A stretch of 64,000 bases of DNA from the NCBI GenBank assembly GCA_023159155.1, contig JAJNNX010000002.1:2046001-2110000 (forward strand), given 5' to 3'. The stretch is from Ustulina deusta. Lineage: Eukaryota; Ascomycota; Sordariomycetes; Xylariales; Xylariaceae. Of the stretch, positions 1-11,161 are shown in pieces. The stretch's first letter is position 1; the number at the start of each line of letters is the position of its first letter. Below the pieces are notes generated by a model, which had not been told where the DNA came from, searched no databases, and worked only from the letters and a program-made list of their open reading frames with translations. The translations under genes were made by a program, and so were the position numbers.

Positions 1-2674
1 TCCACAGCGTTTTCACATCCCCTGAACATGCTACATAGGGAACGATGTCGCAGATAGGGAAGCTGCTGATCTCGGGTCCCTCAGGAAATCTCAGAAGTCG
101 TAGGACCACTTGATATCTTGCAATGGAGCGAGATGGCACGAGGGCCGCGATTGGTAACCAAGGCCGACAGATCATTTGGAGGGCCCCAAGGTGAAGGCCG
201 CCCATGAATCCTACTGTTGGGCGTCGTCGTTGACTAAGTTCCGATACTGCACCGTTCCATGATAAGTGATTGGTGCAATGTGGCAGTTAGGCGAATGTCA
301 TGAGCTCGGCATACCATTCTAACGGCCGCTGTAGCATTGCTCGATATCACGGGTTCAGTTCGACAAATATCTGAGTGATCCAGTATTCACAAGCAAGCCG
401 ATTAAAGAAGGCCCTTCTTTTATGGGAACCAACAACTCATCTACTCGTGATAACTACTCTGCTGGTACAGGGCTTCCGAAGCTTCTTCTCTGAATGGTCG
501 GAACACAGCCATACGCTTCGCATCATAGTTTGAGGCGAGGGTTCTCCGTCGGCGGTCCTCGATCATCACTTTCGCTTCTCTCCGCAGTCCTGCTTTTCGA
601 AAGATGACCTTTCGTGAGAGCTTTTTTGTTTTCTGTCGGGTGAAAAGGACCCAAATAATAATATGGTTCATACTGTCACGAGAGGCACAGTTGAAGAACC
701 AAGGTATTCTAGTTTACATCTACTGACTTACCGATACTCGATGAGGGGATGGAGGAAATCTAGAGCAAGATTTCTGGCGTCAGGGGCTTTGCAAGAGTCC
801 CTTTTGAACTCTCCGGCTATCGTGACCTGAGCCCCTGATCTGACCAAGCTTTGACATGGGACCGGCGGTCACATATACAGACTTGAAACCATCAGCTCCT
901 GTATCTGCTGATGCGTCTCCTCTACCAGTTAGTGATTCCCTTGGCTTCGGAGGATCTCTGCAAGGTTTTTCATGCTGGAAAGTGTGTCGAGATGCTTCCC
1001 ACCTAAGACCTGCTTGTATAACTCTAGTTTCTTGCCGGGAAATCTGCTCCGCCTCTTCGTACTTTTTCTGGCCGTGAAGAATAAGTACGGAATTTTTTAT
1101 GCTAGTAGGTGTGTAGGGAGGCTTTTGCTCGTCATTTTTTCCTTACTATCTCTAGCTTTTTCTGGTGCATCTACTTTACTTTTTTATCTTCTTCTGAGCT
1201 ACTAAGAGCGTGTGTAATCTTGTATTTCAAATGCCTTTTCATGAAAATCGCGTCAAAATCCTACACGACTAGGTCGTTTACAACGTAGCATGCTTTTATC
1301 ATTCCACTTGAGAGTCGGGAGATCCTTACCTGGGCCAAGCAATATTAATGGAATAATTATTCCGGTTTATACTTAGTATGAGGACTCTCTAAAGCTATTC
1401 AAACCTCGAGGTAGCTACCTGCAGCAGCCCAACAATCTCATTCTGCCCCCTCAGCAACCATTAAGATACAAATAAATTTTGAGAAGGCACTATATACTGA
1501 AGTATTGTGAGTGGATCACAGGGGCCAGACGTACATACATCAGCCACTCGGTGGCTTTTCTCATATGGGGTATAAACACCATGGGCGTTGATTTTCAAGA
1601 GAATTTTGAGAGGGAACAGACAACATAGCTAGTACTGCGAATGAACTCATATTTCTCATTTCATATACTTGATCAATTGATTCCCCAAGATAATAAAGCG
1701 GTTACTATGCTAGGAAGTGTAGGGGCGCTGTCATGTCTCTATATGTTGTGAACAGCTATTTACAGTTGCCCACTTCAATACCAAAATATATACCGAACTA
1801 ACTGCTACTTAGTTTGCCTATTTTCTTTCTACTTGGATGCTAAATACCCCGATCTCCTCTCTTCTACTATTGTGTATAAAGTCTTCAGAATCTCGGCCCT
1901 TTCTCCCTCTTACATCCCGCACGCCTCATACGCTCAAACTTGCTAAATATTTTCGTCTGAGACCCCCATCATTTTTTCCCTATTGCGGGTTTTCTTATTA
2001 CTGTTCTTCTGTTGTCGTCACGAGTTCCCCTATCTCTCTAGGTTGCTGGGAACTTGTTATCACTTTCGGTTCGAACTTTGTTTTTTAGCATTAATTTACT
2101 AACCTAGGTACTAAGGAGGGCGGGCTAGATATATGAAGTTGATGCTCCGAGTCCTTTCATAGCACGAGCTGGAAGATACTAAGGGATACCCTAGCAGGCT
2201 AAGTGCCGGAAGGTATATTGCCTTCGATGCAGCACTAGCAGGAACAAGGAGCAAATATAACCAAATCATGTTTGGGCGAAACCTATGTCATAATGCTCGA
2301 AATAATAGGATGCATCCGACAAGTACTGCAGTCAGACAAGTGCAACAGAGAGACCCTGTGTAACAGTCTTGCGCCTAGTAGTACTTTGCTATCAATGTAC
2401 CAAGCAACGGCAGTAGTAGCTCATAACAACAGTTTATTACCGTGTGGAATGTTACACGTAAAACGGGCAGTGAAATTAATTACATACATTATGATAAGCT
2501 AAGAGAGCGCCTAGCCAAACGGGGAGTTCCCAGTGAAAGGCGTGCTACATGGAGAAGTAAAGCTGGAATAACCTGAAACGCCGAGAAGCTTGACGTAAGC
2601 CAGCCTGTCTATTTTTCGTGAGGCCCTAGCAGGCTAAAACAAAGGTGATTTAGAACACCAAAAGTAAAAAATCA
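1..2674. other. gene-poor left edge
   Basis: No open frame longer than about 83 codons and no recognisable domain on either strand. The stretch is richer in A and T than the coding parts. The 14-base word CCCTAGCAGGCTAA occurs twice in direct orientation, near 2189 and 2623, about 434 bases apart. I see no transposon open frame, terminal repeat or RNA gene. Part of the right edge is the 3' side of the C2-domain gene that ends at 2675. Confidence 0.6.
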
Positions 2675-4640
2675 TTAAGTCGTGATACCAGCGCTGCTGG
2701 CCTGTGTCCCAGCTGCCTGAGAGCTGGATGGACCCGCGTCAGAGGACTGAGGATTCAAGACCTCCTTAATCCGTCTCGGATCCTCCAAGACTTCCCAGGC
2801 GCGTTCCTTTTTACTCTTTCGTCCTCTGTCACCCGCTTGCTCTATTTCGTCCAAGTCGCTGATGTCGCTGGAGCTAAAGGAGCTGGCAGTAGGACTGCGG
2901 TTGAGGATCATTCTAATATTGTGGCCTTCATTTTTCTTCAGCTTGCGTTGATTTTCCTTCAGCTTTTGGTCCTCTGGGTCGTCACAGCCAAGAACTACAA
3001 TCTTTAGCCCCGGGAAGTTGCGCTCTAGGAATTCACGCAGATCAGGCAAAACCGCCTTGTCTGGTCGGTAGGTACCGCTGTCGTTGTCAATAATGAGTTG
3101 ATAATCCTGCGGTTTCGCGGCTGAGGGTTCTTTGGGTGGTCCGCCACCAACCTCCTGGCTTGGAGGATGGGTTGATTGACCTAGATCGGTACTATCGGAC
3201 GTTTTATGCTTCTTTACCCTCCTGATGAAGAATTCTCCAGAGCAGGCGATGTATATCTGAGCATCACTGTGCATGGTGTGTTTGCTTAGCAGATCAATGC
3301 CAAACTCTTTGCCGGTCTCGGTAAAGCGCATGAGACCATCGAGAGTAATGACATATGTAAAGACGCGCGCGCCTTCGTCAAAATGCGCCAATTTTAAGAA
3401 TTGAAGGCTGGCCTCTTCTGAGCATGATTTGAATGTACCCCATTCCGTCGACTTATCGAAGTTATAAATACGGTCGTGTTGGTGATGTAGGGCCTTGTTT
3501 AAGATATAGCCCCGAAGGCCGGCGCTACGGAAAAGGAGGCCGATGATAGGTCTAAACTCAACAAAGCGATGGTAAAGTTTCGGCGGGACAGGACCAGCTA
3601 ATTGGATTTCATTGGCCTGGAAGTCATATTTCTGCGCCCTCTTATCGGAAGCCTTGGGATCTGTCTCGGCAGTGGAGTGGGCGTCTTGGCTTTGCGAGTC
3701 GGCAGTCTCATCCTTGTTGACCTTAATGCCAGTCATACGTCCCATCATAGGCGAGAAATGCTTGAAGTAATAAGTAGGGCCGACAGTGTAGATCTGGCCA
3801 TGTGGCGGGTCCGACTTTCCGAGAACGACGGCGCTGATGTATAGTGTAGGTGTCATCGAAACATCCTTATGGAGGGCACTGGTGGCAGCCTTGAGAAGGT
3901 ATGCTCGCTTGCTGCCCATTCGTTTCTTGACATCGAAGGCGTTGCCCGGCGGCGCAAAGCCTCCCCAGGATTCGTTGATGTTGTATTGATGAATAGTGAC
4001 GTTTCCTAGACGATCATTGTGATCACTGCAATACTCGGGGTTATTAATCGCCGTGTTAAACACGAATCATAATCTTTTAGGGCGTATGAAAGCCTTTGAG
4101 CAAGAGCTTGCGTATCGCCAGCAAGAAAATAGCAGCGAGAACTTACGGCCAATCTTCATCATACAAACGGCACTTGAGTCTGAAACCAGATGCGGGAACA
4201 TTTGCGACGATCCATTCTTCCTCCCAGTGTGGTTCTAGGGATTTTCGGATGGTGCGTGTGCGATAAATGAGGTCGGGATCTTCCTTGTGGCGCTTGAGTA
4301 GCGATGTAGAAAGCGTGGCGGTGAGGAAAGGGTCAGAGGAGCCGGTGCCAATATCAGCAGCAGGCAGGTTTTCTGCGCGGTGGAAAGTGAATTTGACGGT
4401 ATAGCCAGGTGGCGCATCAGGAATGGGGGTCGAGTCGAACCCCCCGGGCGGCTGCGCTATGGCCTTCATCTTCTGCTTCTGGTCCTTGATTTTGCCCTTT
4501 ATCGTCGGACGGTGTTCCAACGGGCGCTTCTCATGGCCGTCGCCCTGCTGGAGGACTCTGCCATGGTCTGGCGAGGAAGCATCTTCGGGACCCTGCTGCC
4601 CACTATCGGCGTTGGTTACTCCATTGACATCCGATGACAT
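2675..4640 (-). CDS. C2-domain protein, fungal family of unknown role
   Basis: Two exons, 4640-4147 and 4025-2675 (614 aa). The donor GTAAGT and acceptor TGCAG close the frame inside the C2 domain, giving YDEDWP then DHNDRLG, which is what a C2 calcium loop should look like. I chose the ATG at 4640 (MSSDVNG) because the longer in-frame extension to 5021 is low-complexity and has a poor start context. The C2 domain is roughly residues 81-200. Its acidic loop residues are in GSSDPF (D103) and in the D161-D169 stretch DEDWPDHND, so calcium-dependent lipid binding is plausible. The region after it (about 200-470) looks folded but I do not recognise it. The last 150 residues are charged and serine-rich (about 525-580), with a possible nuclear or regulatory tail. 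No signal peptide or membrane segment. The function beyond membrane binding is inference. Confidence 0.82.
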
Positions 4641-6000
4641 GGCGGTGGTCTGTGCTGTGTGCGCGACCGGACACGGCGGCGCGCGTGATGGGGCGGAAGA
4701 CGAACACGGGACACAACGGAGACGGTGCTTTGGCACTTTGGTATTGCCGGTTGCGGGGGGATTGTTTCGGCCAAGACGGGACAAGGCTCTCGTGGTGGTG
4801 ATGGATGATGAAAGCCAAGCCGGCCCGCAGTCGAGCGCTCTAGGTTCGTTGGGTGTATACGTTGCGACACTCAGTGGGTAATGTGCGAGCGATTGTCGGG
4901 ACGACTGATGTTCTAGCGCCGGGTCGATCGGGTTGATACAAATGCACAAAGATAGTACTACTTGTCGTGGGCGTCGCGAGAGAACTTCAAGTTGGCGAGC
5001 AATTGAAGACTCATGCCACAAAGTGATAAGTAATTCTGGGCCTGAGGAATTGGTTCATCGGGATCGGGTTGCGAAAGAAAACAAAACAAAACAAGGAGGA
5101 GAATTGGTGGTTGTCTCGTAGGTCTCGGGTTCTAGTCGTGTGCAGAAAAAAAGAAACATTATATTGTCCTTGATAATGTACACTAGGCAGGCTTGATAAG
5201 ATGGGGGTATGGCGCAGGTAAGCTGTGAGGTGTGAGGTAGAGACTATTCTGTCACGGCTATGCTGTGCCGGACTGATGCCAGAGAGCTGTTGCTGGTAGC
5301 ATTCGGCATTGTGGGTATAGGTATCGTGAGGTAGCCAATGGCCCACAGTATCGGTCGAGGTGAGAACAAAGTGTGTAAGCTAGTCTCAAAACGGTATTAC
5401 TGTCGCTGCTAATTGCGGCTAATCTTGGAGCAACTGTTAAGTAAAGTCGAACTTGGTGCCAGACAACCTGCCTGCAAATGTAGGTACTTACCTTAGGTAG
5501 GACTGCTAAAAACATGAAGTGTACAGGTTTTATTGGGTGCACATAGGTACTTCTAGGCCAGTCAAGGTAGAGTCTAACCTACCTAACCAAGTACCTACAC
5601 TACTGGAAATCTAACACGGCCCACAGACAGTGCAAGGTAGCCTCCTGTCGCAGCCAATTAATTGCGAGCTCGATTTATGCGTACTCTCCTACCCCCCTAT
5701 TAACTCTCCCATGTCAGGTATTATGGGTACGGCTAATTCTTGAAGTTCTGGGGCAAATGGACCCCACACTCAAGCAGAATCCATACTATAAATTGTACCT
5801 TTGCTGGGAGGGGTAAAACGCTATACTAAAATAGGTGTAGTCTTTTTGCCCTTGCTGATTACGGCATCTGGTGGAGGTAGAGAGTTCCAAGCTTGGACCC
5901 ATAACGTAGTCACCGCAATCGACCCCTGACAGCAGAAACTGAGGCATTGTTGCTACTACACCAATGAGTGCATGCACTCTTGAGATGAACTGCAGCCAGT
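4641..6000. other. intergenic, divergent promoter region
   Basis: This separates the start of the C2-domain gene (minus strand) from the start of the homocysteine methyltransferase gene (plus strand), so both promoters should lie here. Only short overlapping frames without domain character are present. Between about 5480 and 5610 there are several AGGTAGGT/ACCTACCT-type words, part of a motif spread over the window. Nothing else is seen. Confidence 0.5.
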
Positions 6001-7150
6001 ATGGCCGAGACACCTGTTCAGTTCCTCGATGGGGGGCTAGGCACATCTCTTGAGGACAAGTACAACTTGCGGTTTACTGAGGCCACGCCGCTGTGGTCAT
6101 CTCATCTTCTCCTCTCAGATCCCGACACTCTCAAGTCGTGCCAGCGCGACTTTGCCGATGTCCCCGTCGACATCTTGCTCACTGCGACCTATCAGGTCTC
6201 CGTCGAGGGGTTTCAACGCACGCGAACAGACGCTTTCCCGGATGGTGTCCCACGCGCAGACATTCCTCGGTTCCTGGATGTCGCAGTGTCCACTGTCGAA
6301 CAAGTCAAGCAACCGACGACAAAGATTGCCCTGAGTTTGGGCCCATATGGCGCTGTCATGACGCCGAGCCAGGAGTACACCGGCCAGTACGATGATGAAC
6401 ACAACTCCGCCGACAAACTGTTCCGTTGGCATGCAGACCGCATGAGCTTGTTTGCTAGCATTCCTCAGCTTGGTAGTCGCGTTGATTTTGTCGCCTTTGA
6501 GACGGTCCCTAGGCTTGATGAAATACTCGCAATTCGGCGGCTTACTACACTCCTGGCTTCACACTCGGCAGATGCGGCCGTACCTGGCCCACTTGAACGG
6601 ACACCATATTGGATATCGTGTGTATTCCCTGGGACTGCCCGAGTGCTTCCGGATGGTAGTAGTATTAGTCAAGTAATTCGCGCTCTACTAAGTTTAGAAC
6701 ATTCCAACGATCCTCCATGGGGTATAGGCATCAACTGTACCAAAATAGCAGAGCTTCCTAAGTTGGTCAGAGCATATGAAAGTGGCATAAGACTTCTGGA
6801 AGAGGATAATCATCTCCGCTCTTGGCCAAGTTTGCTCTTGTATCCGGATGGAACAAATGGCGAGGTCTACGATACCGTTACCAAGACATGGAGGATGCCC
6901 ATAGGGCTGACGGAAACCATCCAGGAGGTAAGTAGTTAACTACGACTGCTTTATCATTGTATCTGACACCACGGTGGCTGATGTTGGTGACTGGGCTCAT
7001 TTCTAGTCCTCATGGGAGCAGCAACTTGAACATGTTGTCACTGAAGCACGGAGCCGCGGCTGCTGGCAGAGCATCGTGGTTGGTGGATGCTGCAAGGCCA
7101 CGCACAAGGACATATCGAGGCTTCGTGCTCAAGTTCTTCAACACTCTTGA
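6001..7150 (+). CDS. homocysteine S-methyltransferase
   Basis: Two exons, 6001-6927 and 7007-7150 (356 aa). The donor GTAAGT at 6928 and acceptor TTCTAG at 7001-7006 keep phase 0. The family moves a methyl group from S-methylmethionine or S-adenosylmethionine to homocysteine, making methionine in the cytosol (yeast Mht1/Sam4 type). The barrel start DGGLGTSLED lies at residues 9-18. The three expected zinc cysteines are visible: Cys246 in GINCTK, and Cys337/Cys338 in VGGCCK, the last two encoded by exon 2. This confirms that the second exon belongs to the gene, since the unspliced frame would stop at 6939 without the catalytic GGCC. The length is near the family norm of about 330-350 aa. Whether the methyl donor is S-methylmethionine or AdoMet cannot be told from the sequence. 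Confidence 0.93.
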
Positions 7151-9571
7151 GCCGAGCCTGCGCCACACCTGACAAAGAAATACCCAGTGTACACTACATA
7201 TAAGTAGCCATCCGCAGGAAGTAAGCTGAAAGTGAGTTACTGTTCAACAGTGGGCCAACACGCAAACTATTAAGTAACACCCACATGGCCTGTGATTACT
7301 TGTAGACTATATGGTACCTATACGGGTGCCGAGCTCACGGATTATTACAAGTGACCTGGCAGACCTCGTTCGAGCCTTCGCCATGCAGTATTGAGCAAGA
7401 TACCCTTTCAAGTGAAATTCGAAATTTCAGTAAGTGGCTAAACATGTGCCTCACTGTCTCTGTGACCGATCCGTATGGTCGTGAGGCTCGCTCTACGACA
7501 ATCATCTCATACCAACATACGGCAATGTCCTTCGATGCCTTCTTATTTTATGCCACAATCCCAGATTAGATGCGATCGTTAGTAGCAACCTTTTTACACT
7601 CAGTAAACTGCTGACGAAATCGACATGCACTTATTCCAATCTAGCTCATTATATCGTTGACAATGTGATGTGAAGGGTTCACGGAACAGGCGGAAGCATC
7701 AGAAGAAAGAAATGAACGATCAGGAGATGTCCTTGGCGGGTCATATGAGATTCGTGATAGGTATACATATACTTATAGCTGACGGCGACAAAGGACTAAA
7801 TGTCTGACTGTCTTACATGGCAGACAGATACAGCACTCGGTGCACCACAATACGCTAGACAGGACTACTGCAGAGTCCCCCAGCAGACCCCAGAGGCCAT
7901 GCGAAATGAAGCTTGGAATGACCCACTACCACACGATGCTCGGTCGCCGAATGCGATGCTACTGCAGAGGAGAACTCGCCTAGCCCAATTCATTCGCATA
8001 GCAGTATTTTTTTCTGTAATTTCTTCTCCAGCTAGAAGCTCAGCTGTGGCCTTGACAGTCAGACATGTGGAGCCGACAATTCAATCGTGCTTTAACAAGC
8101 AATAGCACCCATTGTCGTGCGGCGTCTCTTCCTGTCAGCACAGGGGGAAGTTAATAAATCCAGCAGGAGCCTTGTACATACATACTTGGTTACTTACTGT
8201 AGTATCGTACGTAGCAGGAACCCCCCGTATGTCGCTTATGCCGCCAAAGCCGTTGAAGCCGCACCCGCACCCGTAGGTAATTCAATTTACACTACGGTAA
8301 GCGAATTCCAAGTTGGCAGAAGATGGCTGACGGTATACGAGAGGACAGCACAGCAAACAGGCGGCCACCCACCCCATCGCCACATGTAAGCAGCAAATGA
8401 TGAGGTCACCTTGATGTCAACACCGGTACGATTATCTCGTAATGAAGAGACTATGCAATGCCTAGCGTTCTCTGCTATATTATACAATGCTAATTATCAC
8501 TATTTCCGAGTGTGGATGGCTTGTCGCTAATAGTACCTTGGTAGTGTTGGAGACAAGCGCCGAGTACAACACAAGTATTGCTGTGGGCTTGGTAGCGAAT
8601 CGAACGCGCTTGTAAACAGACCAAAAAAAAAAAAAGACTACCTAGCACGATCACGAATTTTTATTATTATGATATTTGTCCTCAGCCAGATCATGTGTTC
8701 GTAATTCGCTTAAACACACTCGCATCCTATTTTTCTCTTTGCATCGTCAGTCTTGGTTGTCTTACTACTGCACACTACACAACAAGGCCAGAACAACTTC
8801 GTCACCTTCCGATAGTATGGACCTGTCTGGCCTTGCTCGGCCTGAAGCCAAGGAGCCAGAGCCAATAGTGTGGCTGGCCTAAGCGTAAACAAGCGTAGAG
8901 CAAGCGACAGGTCCAATAAAAAAAGATGTAATCTCCACGAGACCCCGGTCGCTCGCCATGTACAACCGCTGTGCCTGCCGCCTGCATATTCACCGTTTAT
9001 GATCGTTAAAGAAATAAAATTGCACATTCAGGGGGACCGCCTGGGCATTAGCGACTCAGTTTTCCGACGACTTCCACCTGGGGCCCTGGCGGGGCACTAA
9101 CAGGGGAGGCGTTCGCAAGCGCGGGTGGGTTTCTACACTACATCAGCAAGGATGAGGCTTAGTATGTAAGGTCGCCTACTCGTGGAATACTGGAATACCG
9201 GGCTCTGCGTAGTCGGCCATCCCCTGTCTGTGCCGCTCGAACAGACGACAGGTGCACTCACCAGATGGACGCTAGTGCAGATCCTGTGCGCTGACCTTCG
9301 CGAGGCAAAAATAGACACGCACGCTAACACACGATCGATACGAAGACCCACGATGATGCTGTCGATTGAGCCTTGGCTCGTCGTCCGCCCATCTGGGACC
9401 AGCGCAGCACTGGCCGCAGCCACCGGGCCATCGTGCAAGCCATGGCCCGCCTGGTTATTAAACCCCCAAGCGCCCGCCTGTCTCTGTTCGCCGATGATCT
9501 TCATCCCGCAGCCCATCGCTCGCCTCGCCCTCACTCCAGTCATTCTTTCATTTGTTTGAAACCGAGCAACA
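7151..9571. other. 2.4 kb gene-free stretch
   Basis: No open frame with domain character. A run of 13 A lies at 8623-8635. The frames at 9133-9651 (minus) and 9182-9559 (plus) overlap each other and the start of the next gene and look like chance frames in GC-rich DNA. The last few hundred bases presumably hold the promoter and leader of the wall protein gene at 9572. Confidence 0.5.
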
Positions 9572-11161
9572 ATGGTTCGCCTGATCAAGTACGCCGGTGC
9601 CGGCGCTCTGCTGGTCGCTGCTGTGAGCGCCACCCAGCAATACTCGGCCATCCCGGACGACGACGAGTGTCCCGATGAGTCCTCTGCTGGTTACCCTACC
9701 GAGTATCCTACCGGCTATGATGACGAGTGCCCTCCCGAGACCACTGAGTACCCGGGCAGCACCTATCCCACCGCCACTGCTAGCTACAGCGCGTATCCTT
9801 CCGGATACCCTAGTTACAGCTACCCGGTTCCAACTTCGACTGGCTACCCTGGAGGCGACGATGATGAGTGCCCTCCCGATGATGACGGCGATGACGGCGA
9901 TGATGGAGATGACGACGAGTGCCCTCCTGAGGAGTCGGGATATCCTACTAGCAGCTACCCTACCGTGACTGCTAGCTACACCTACAGTGGTTATCCCTCT
10001 GGATATCCCACTTCGAGCTACCCGGTCCCGACCTCGACTGGCTACCCTGGAGGTGACGATGATTATTGCCCTCCCGATGATGATGGTGACGACGGTGACG
10101 ACGGGGATGACGATGAATGCCCTCCTGAAGAGAGCACTGGTTATCCCACCGCTACCTACAGCGCCTACCCAACCGGTAGCTACTCGGGATACCCCACTGG
10201 TAGCTACCCGGTGATCACCTCCACCCCGTCTGCTTACCCTACTAGCACTGACGAGGACGAGTGCCCTCCGGAGACATCGGAGACCCCCTACCCGACCAGC
10301 GATGATGAGTGCCCTCCTGAGACCACTGAATCGTACCCTGCTCCCACTGGCAGCTACCCAGTCAGCACTCCTGCTGGCTATCCTACCGGCGGTTACCCTA
10401 CTGGCAGTTACCCGACTGGCAGCGACAGCTCCTCAGCCGCTTACCCAACCAGCGAGAGTACTCCTGCTGGTTACCCCACTGGTGGCAGCTACCCTACCGG
10501 TAGTGAGAGCTCCTCCGCCGCCTACCCTACTGGCAGCGACAGCTATCCTACTGGAGGTAGCTACCCAACTGGTGGTGAGAGCTCCTCCGCCGCCTACCCT
10601 ACTGGCAGTGACAGCTATCCTACTGGCGGTAGCTACCCAACTGGTGGTGAGAGCTCGTCTGCTGCCTACCCTACTGGCAGTGATAGCTACCCCACTGGTG
10701 GCAGCTACCCTACTGGCGGCGACAGCTCGTCCGTGGCTTACCCTACCGGCACTGAGACCACTACTGTTTATTATCCCACTGGAGGCGACAGCTATCCTAC
10801 TGGAGGCGAGACGTCTTCTGCCTACCCCACCGGCAGCGAGACCTACCCTACTGGAGGTGAAACCTATCCTACAGGAGGTGACAGCTACCCTACCGGTAGT
10901 GAGAGCTCGTCTGCTGCCTATCCCACCGGTGGCGAGACCTACCCTACCGGCGGTTACACCAGCGCGATCCCTACTCTCTCGACTTCTTACTCGGTCTCCC
11001 CTTACCCTGTCACCACTCCTGCTAGCAGCTACCCTGTCGCCAGCAGCACTTCTAGCCCCGCTACCACAAGCACCATTGCTACCGCCGGTGCTTCCGTCAT
11101 GCGCGCGGGTGCCACTGGTGTTGTTGTCGCTGCCGCTGCGTTCTTCTTCGGCCTCTTTTAA
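9572..11161 (+). CDS. repetitive GPI-anchored cell-wall protein with DECP motifs
   Basis: Single exon, 529 aa. Residues 1-20 are a signal peptide (MVRLIKYAGAGALLVAAVSA). The C-terminus has a serine/threonine-rich spacer, small residues and a hydrophobic tail ending AAAFFFGLF, as expected of a GPI addition signal. The body has two parts. The first 260 residues carry eight cysteines, each in an acidic [D/E]-C-P setting (seven DECP, one DYCP), including two copies of a GDDGDDGDDDECPPEE block. The rest is made of YPTG repeats, including about three copies of a 24-residue unit containing SSSAAYPTGSDSYPTGG. No enzymatic domain is visible. A structural or adhesive, O-mannosylated wall protein is the likely role. 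The acidic DECP blocks might bind metal ions, but that is speculation. Other-frame ORFs over this gene are shadows. Confidence 0.88.
   Translation: MVRLIKYAGAGALLVAAVSATQQYSAIPDDDECPDESSAGYPTEYPTGYDDECPPETTEYPGSTYPTATASYSAYPSGYPSYSYPVPTSTGYPGGDDDECPPDDDGDDGDDGDDDECPPEESGYPTSSYPTVTASYTYSGYPSGYPTSSYPVPTSTGYPGGDDDYCPPDDDGDDGDDGDDDECPPEESTGYPTATYSAYPTGSYSGYPTGSYPVITSTPSAYPTSTDEDECPPETSETPYPTSDDECPPETTESYPAPTGSYPVSTPAGYPTGGYPTGSYPTGSDSSSAAYPTSESTPAGYPTGGSYPTGSESSSAAYPTGSDSYPTGGSYPTGGESSSAAYPTGSDSYPTGGSYPTGGESSSAAYPTGSDSYPTGGSYPTGGDSSSVAYPTGTETTTVYYPTGGDSYPTGGETSSAYPTGSETYPTGGETYPTGGDSYPTGSESSSAAYPTGGETYPTGGYTSAIPTLSTSYSVSPYPVTTPASSYPVASSTSSPATTSTIATAGASVMRAGATGVVVAAAAFFFGLF
10500..10720 (+). repeat. 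72-bp tandem repeat inside the wall protein gene
   Basis: About three tandem copies of a 72-base unit encode a 24-residue period (ESSSAAYPTG, then SDSYPTGG, then SYPTGG). Copies differ mostly at third positions (for example CTCCTCC against CTCGTCT for serines), so the repeat is not entirely fresh. The number of copies could vary between strains, as is common in fungal wall proteins. Confidence 0.75.

Noticed and set aside
8590..8640. Possible minus-strand tRNA: B-box-like GTTCGATTC
   Set aside because: No A box or acceptor-stem pairing at the right distance, and a 13-T run would lie inside the gene.
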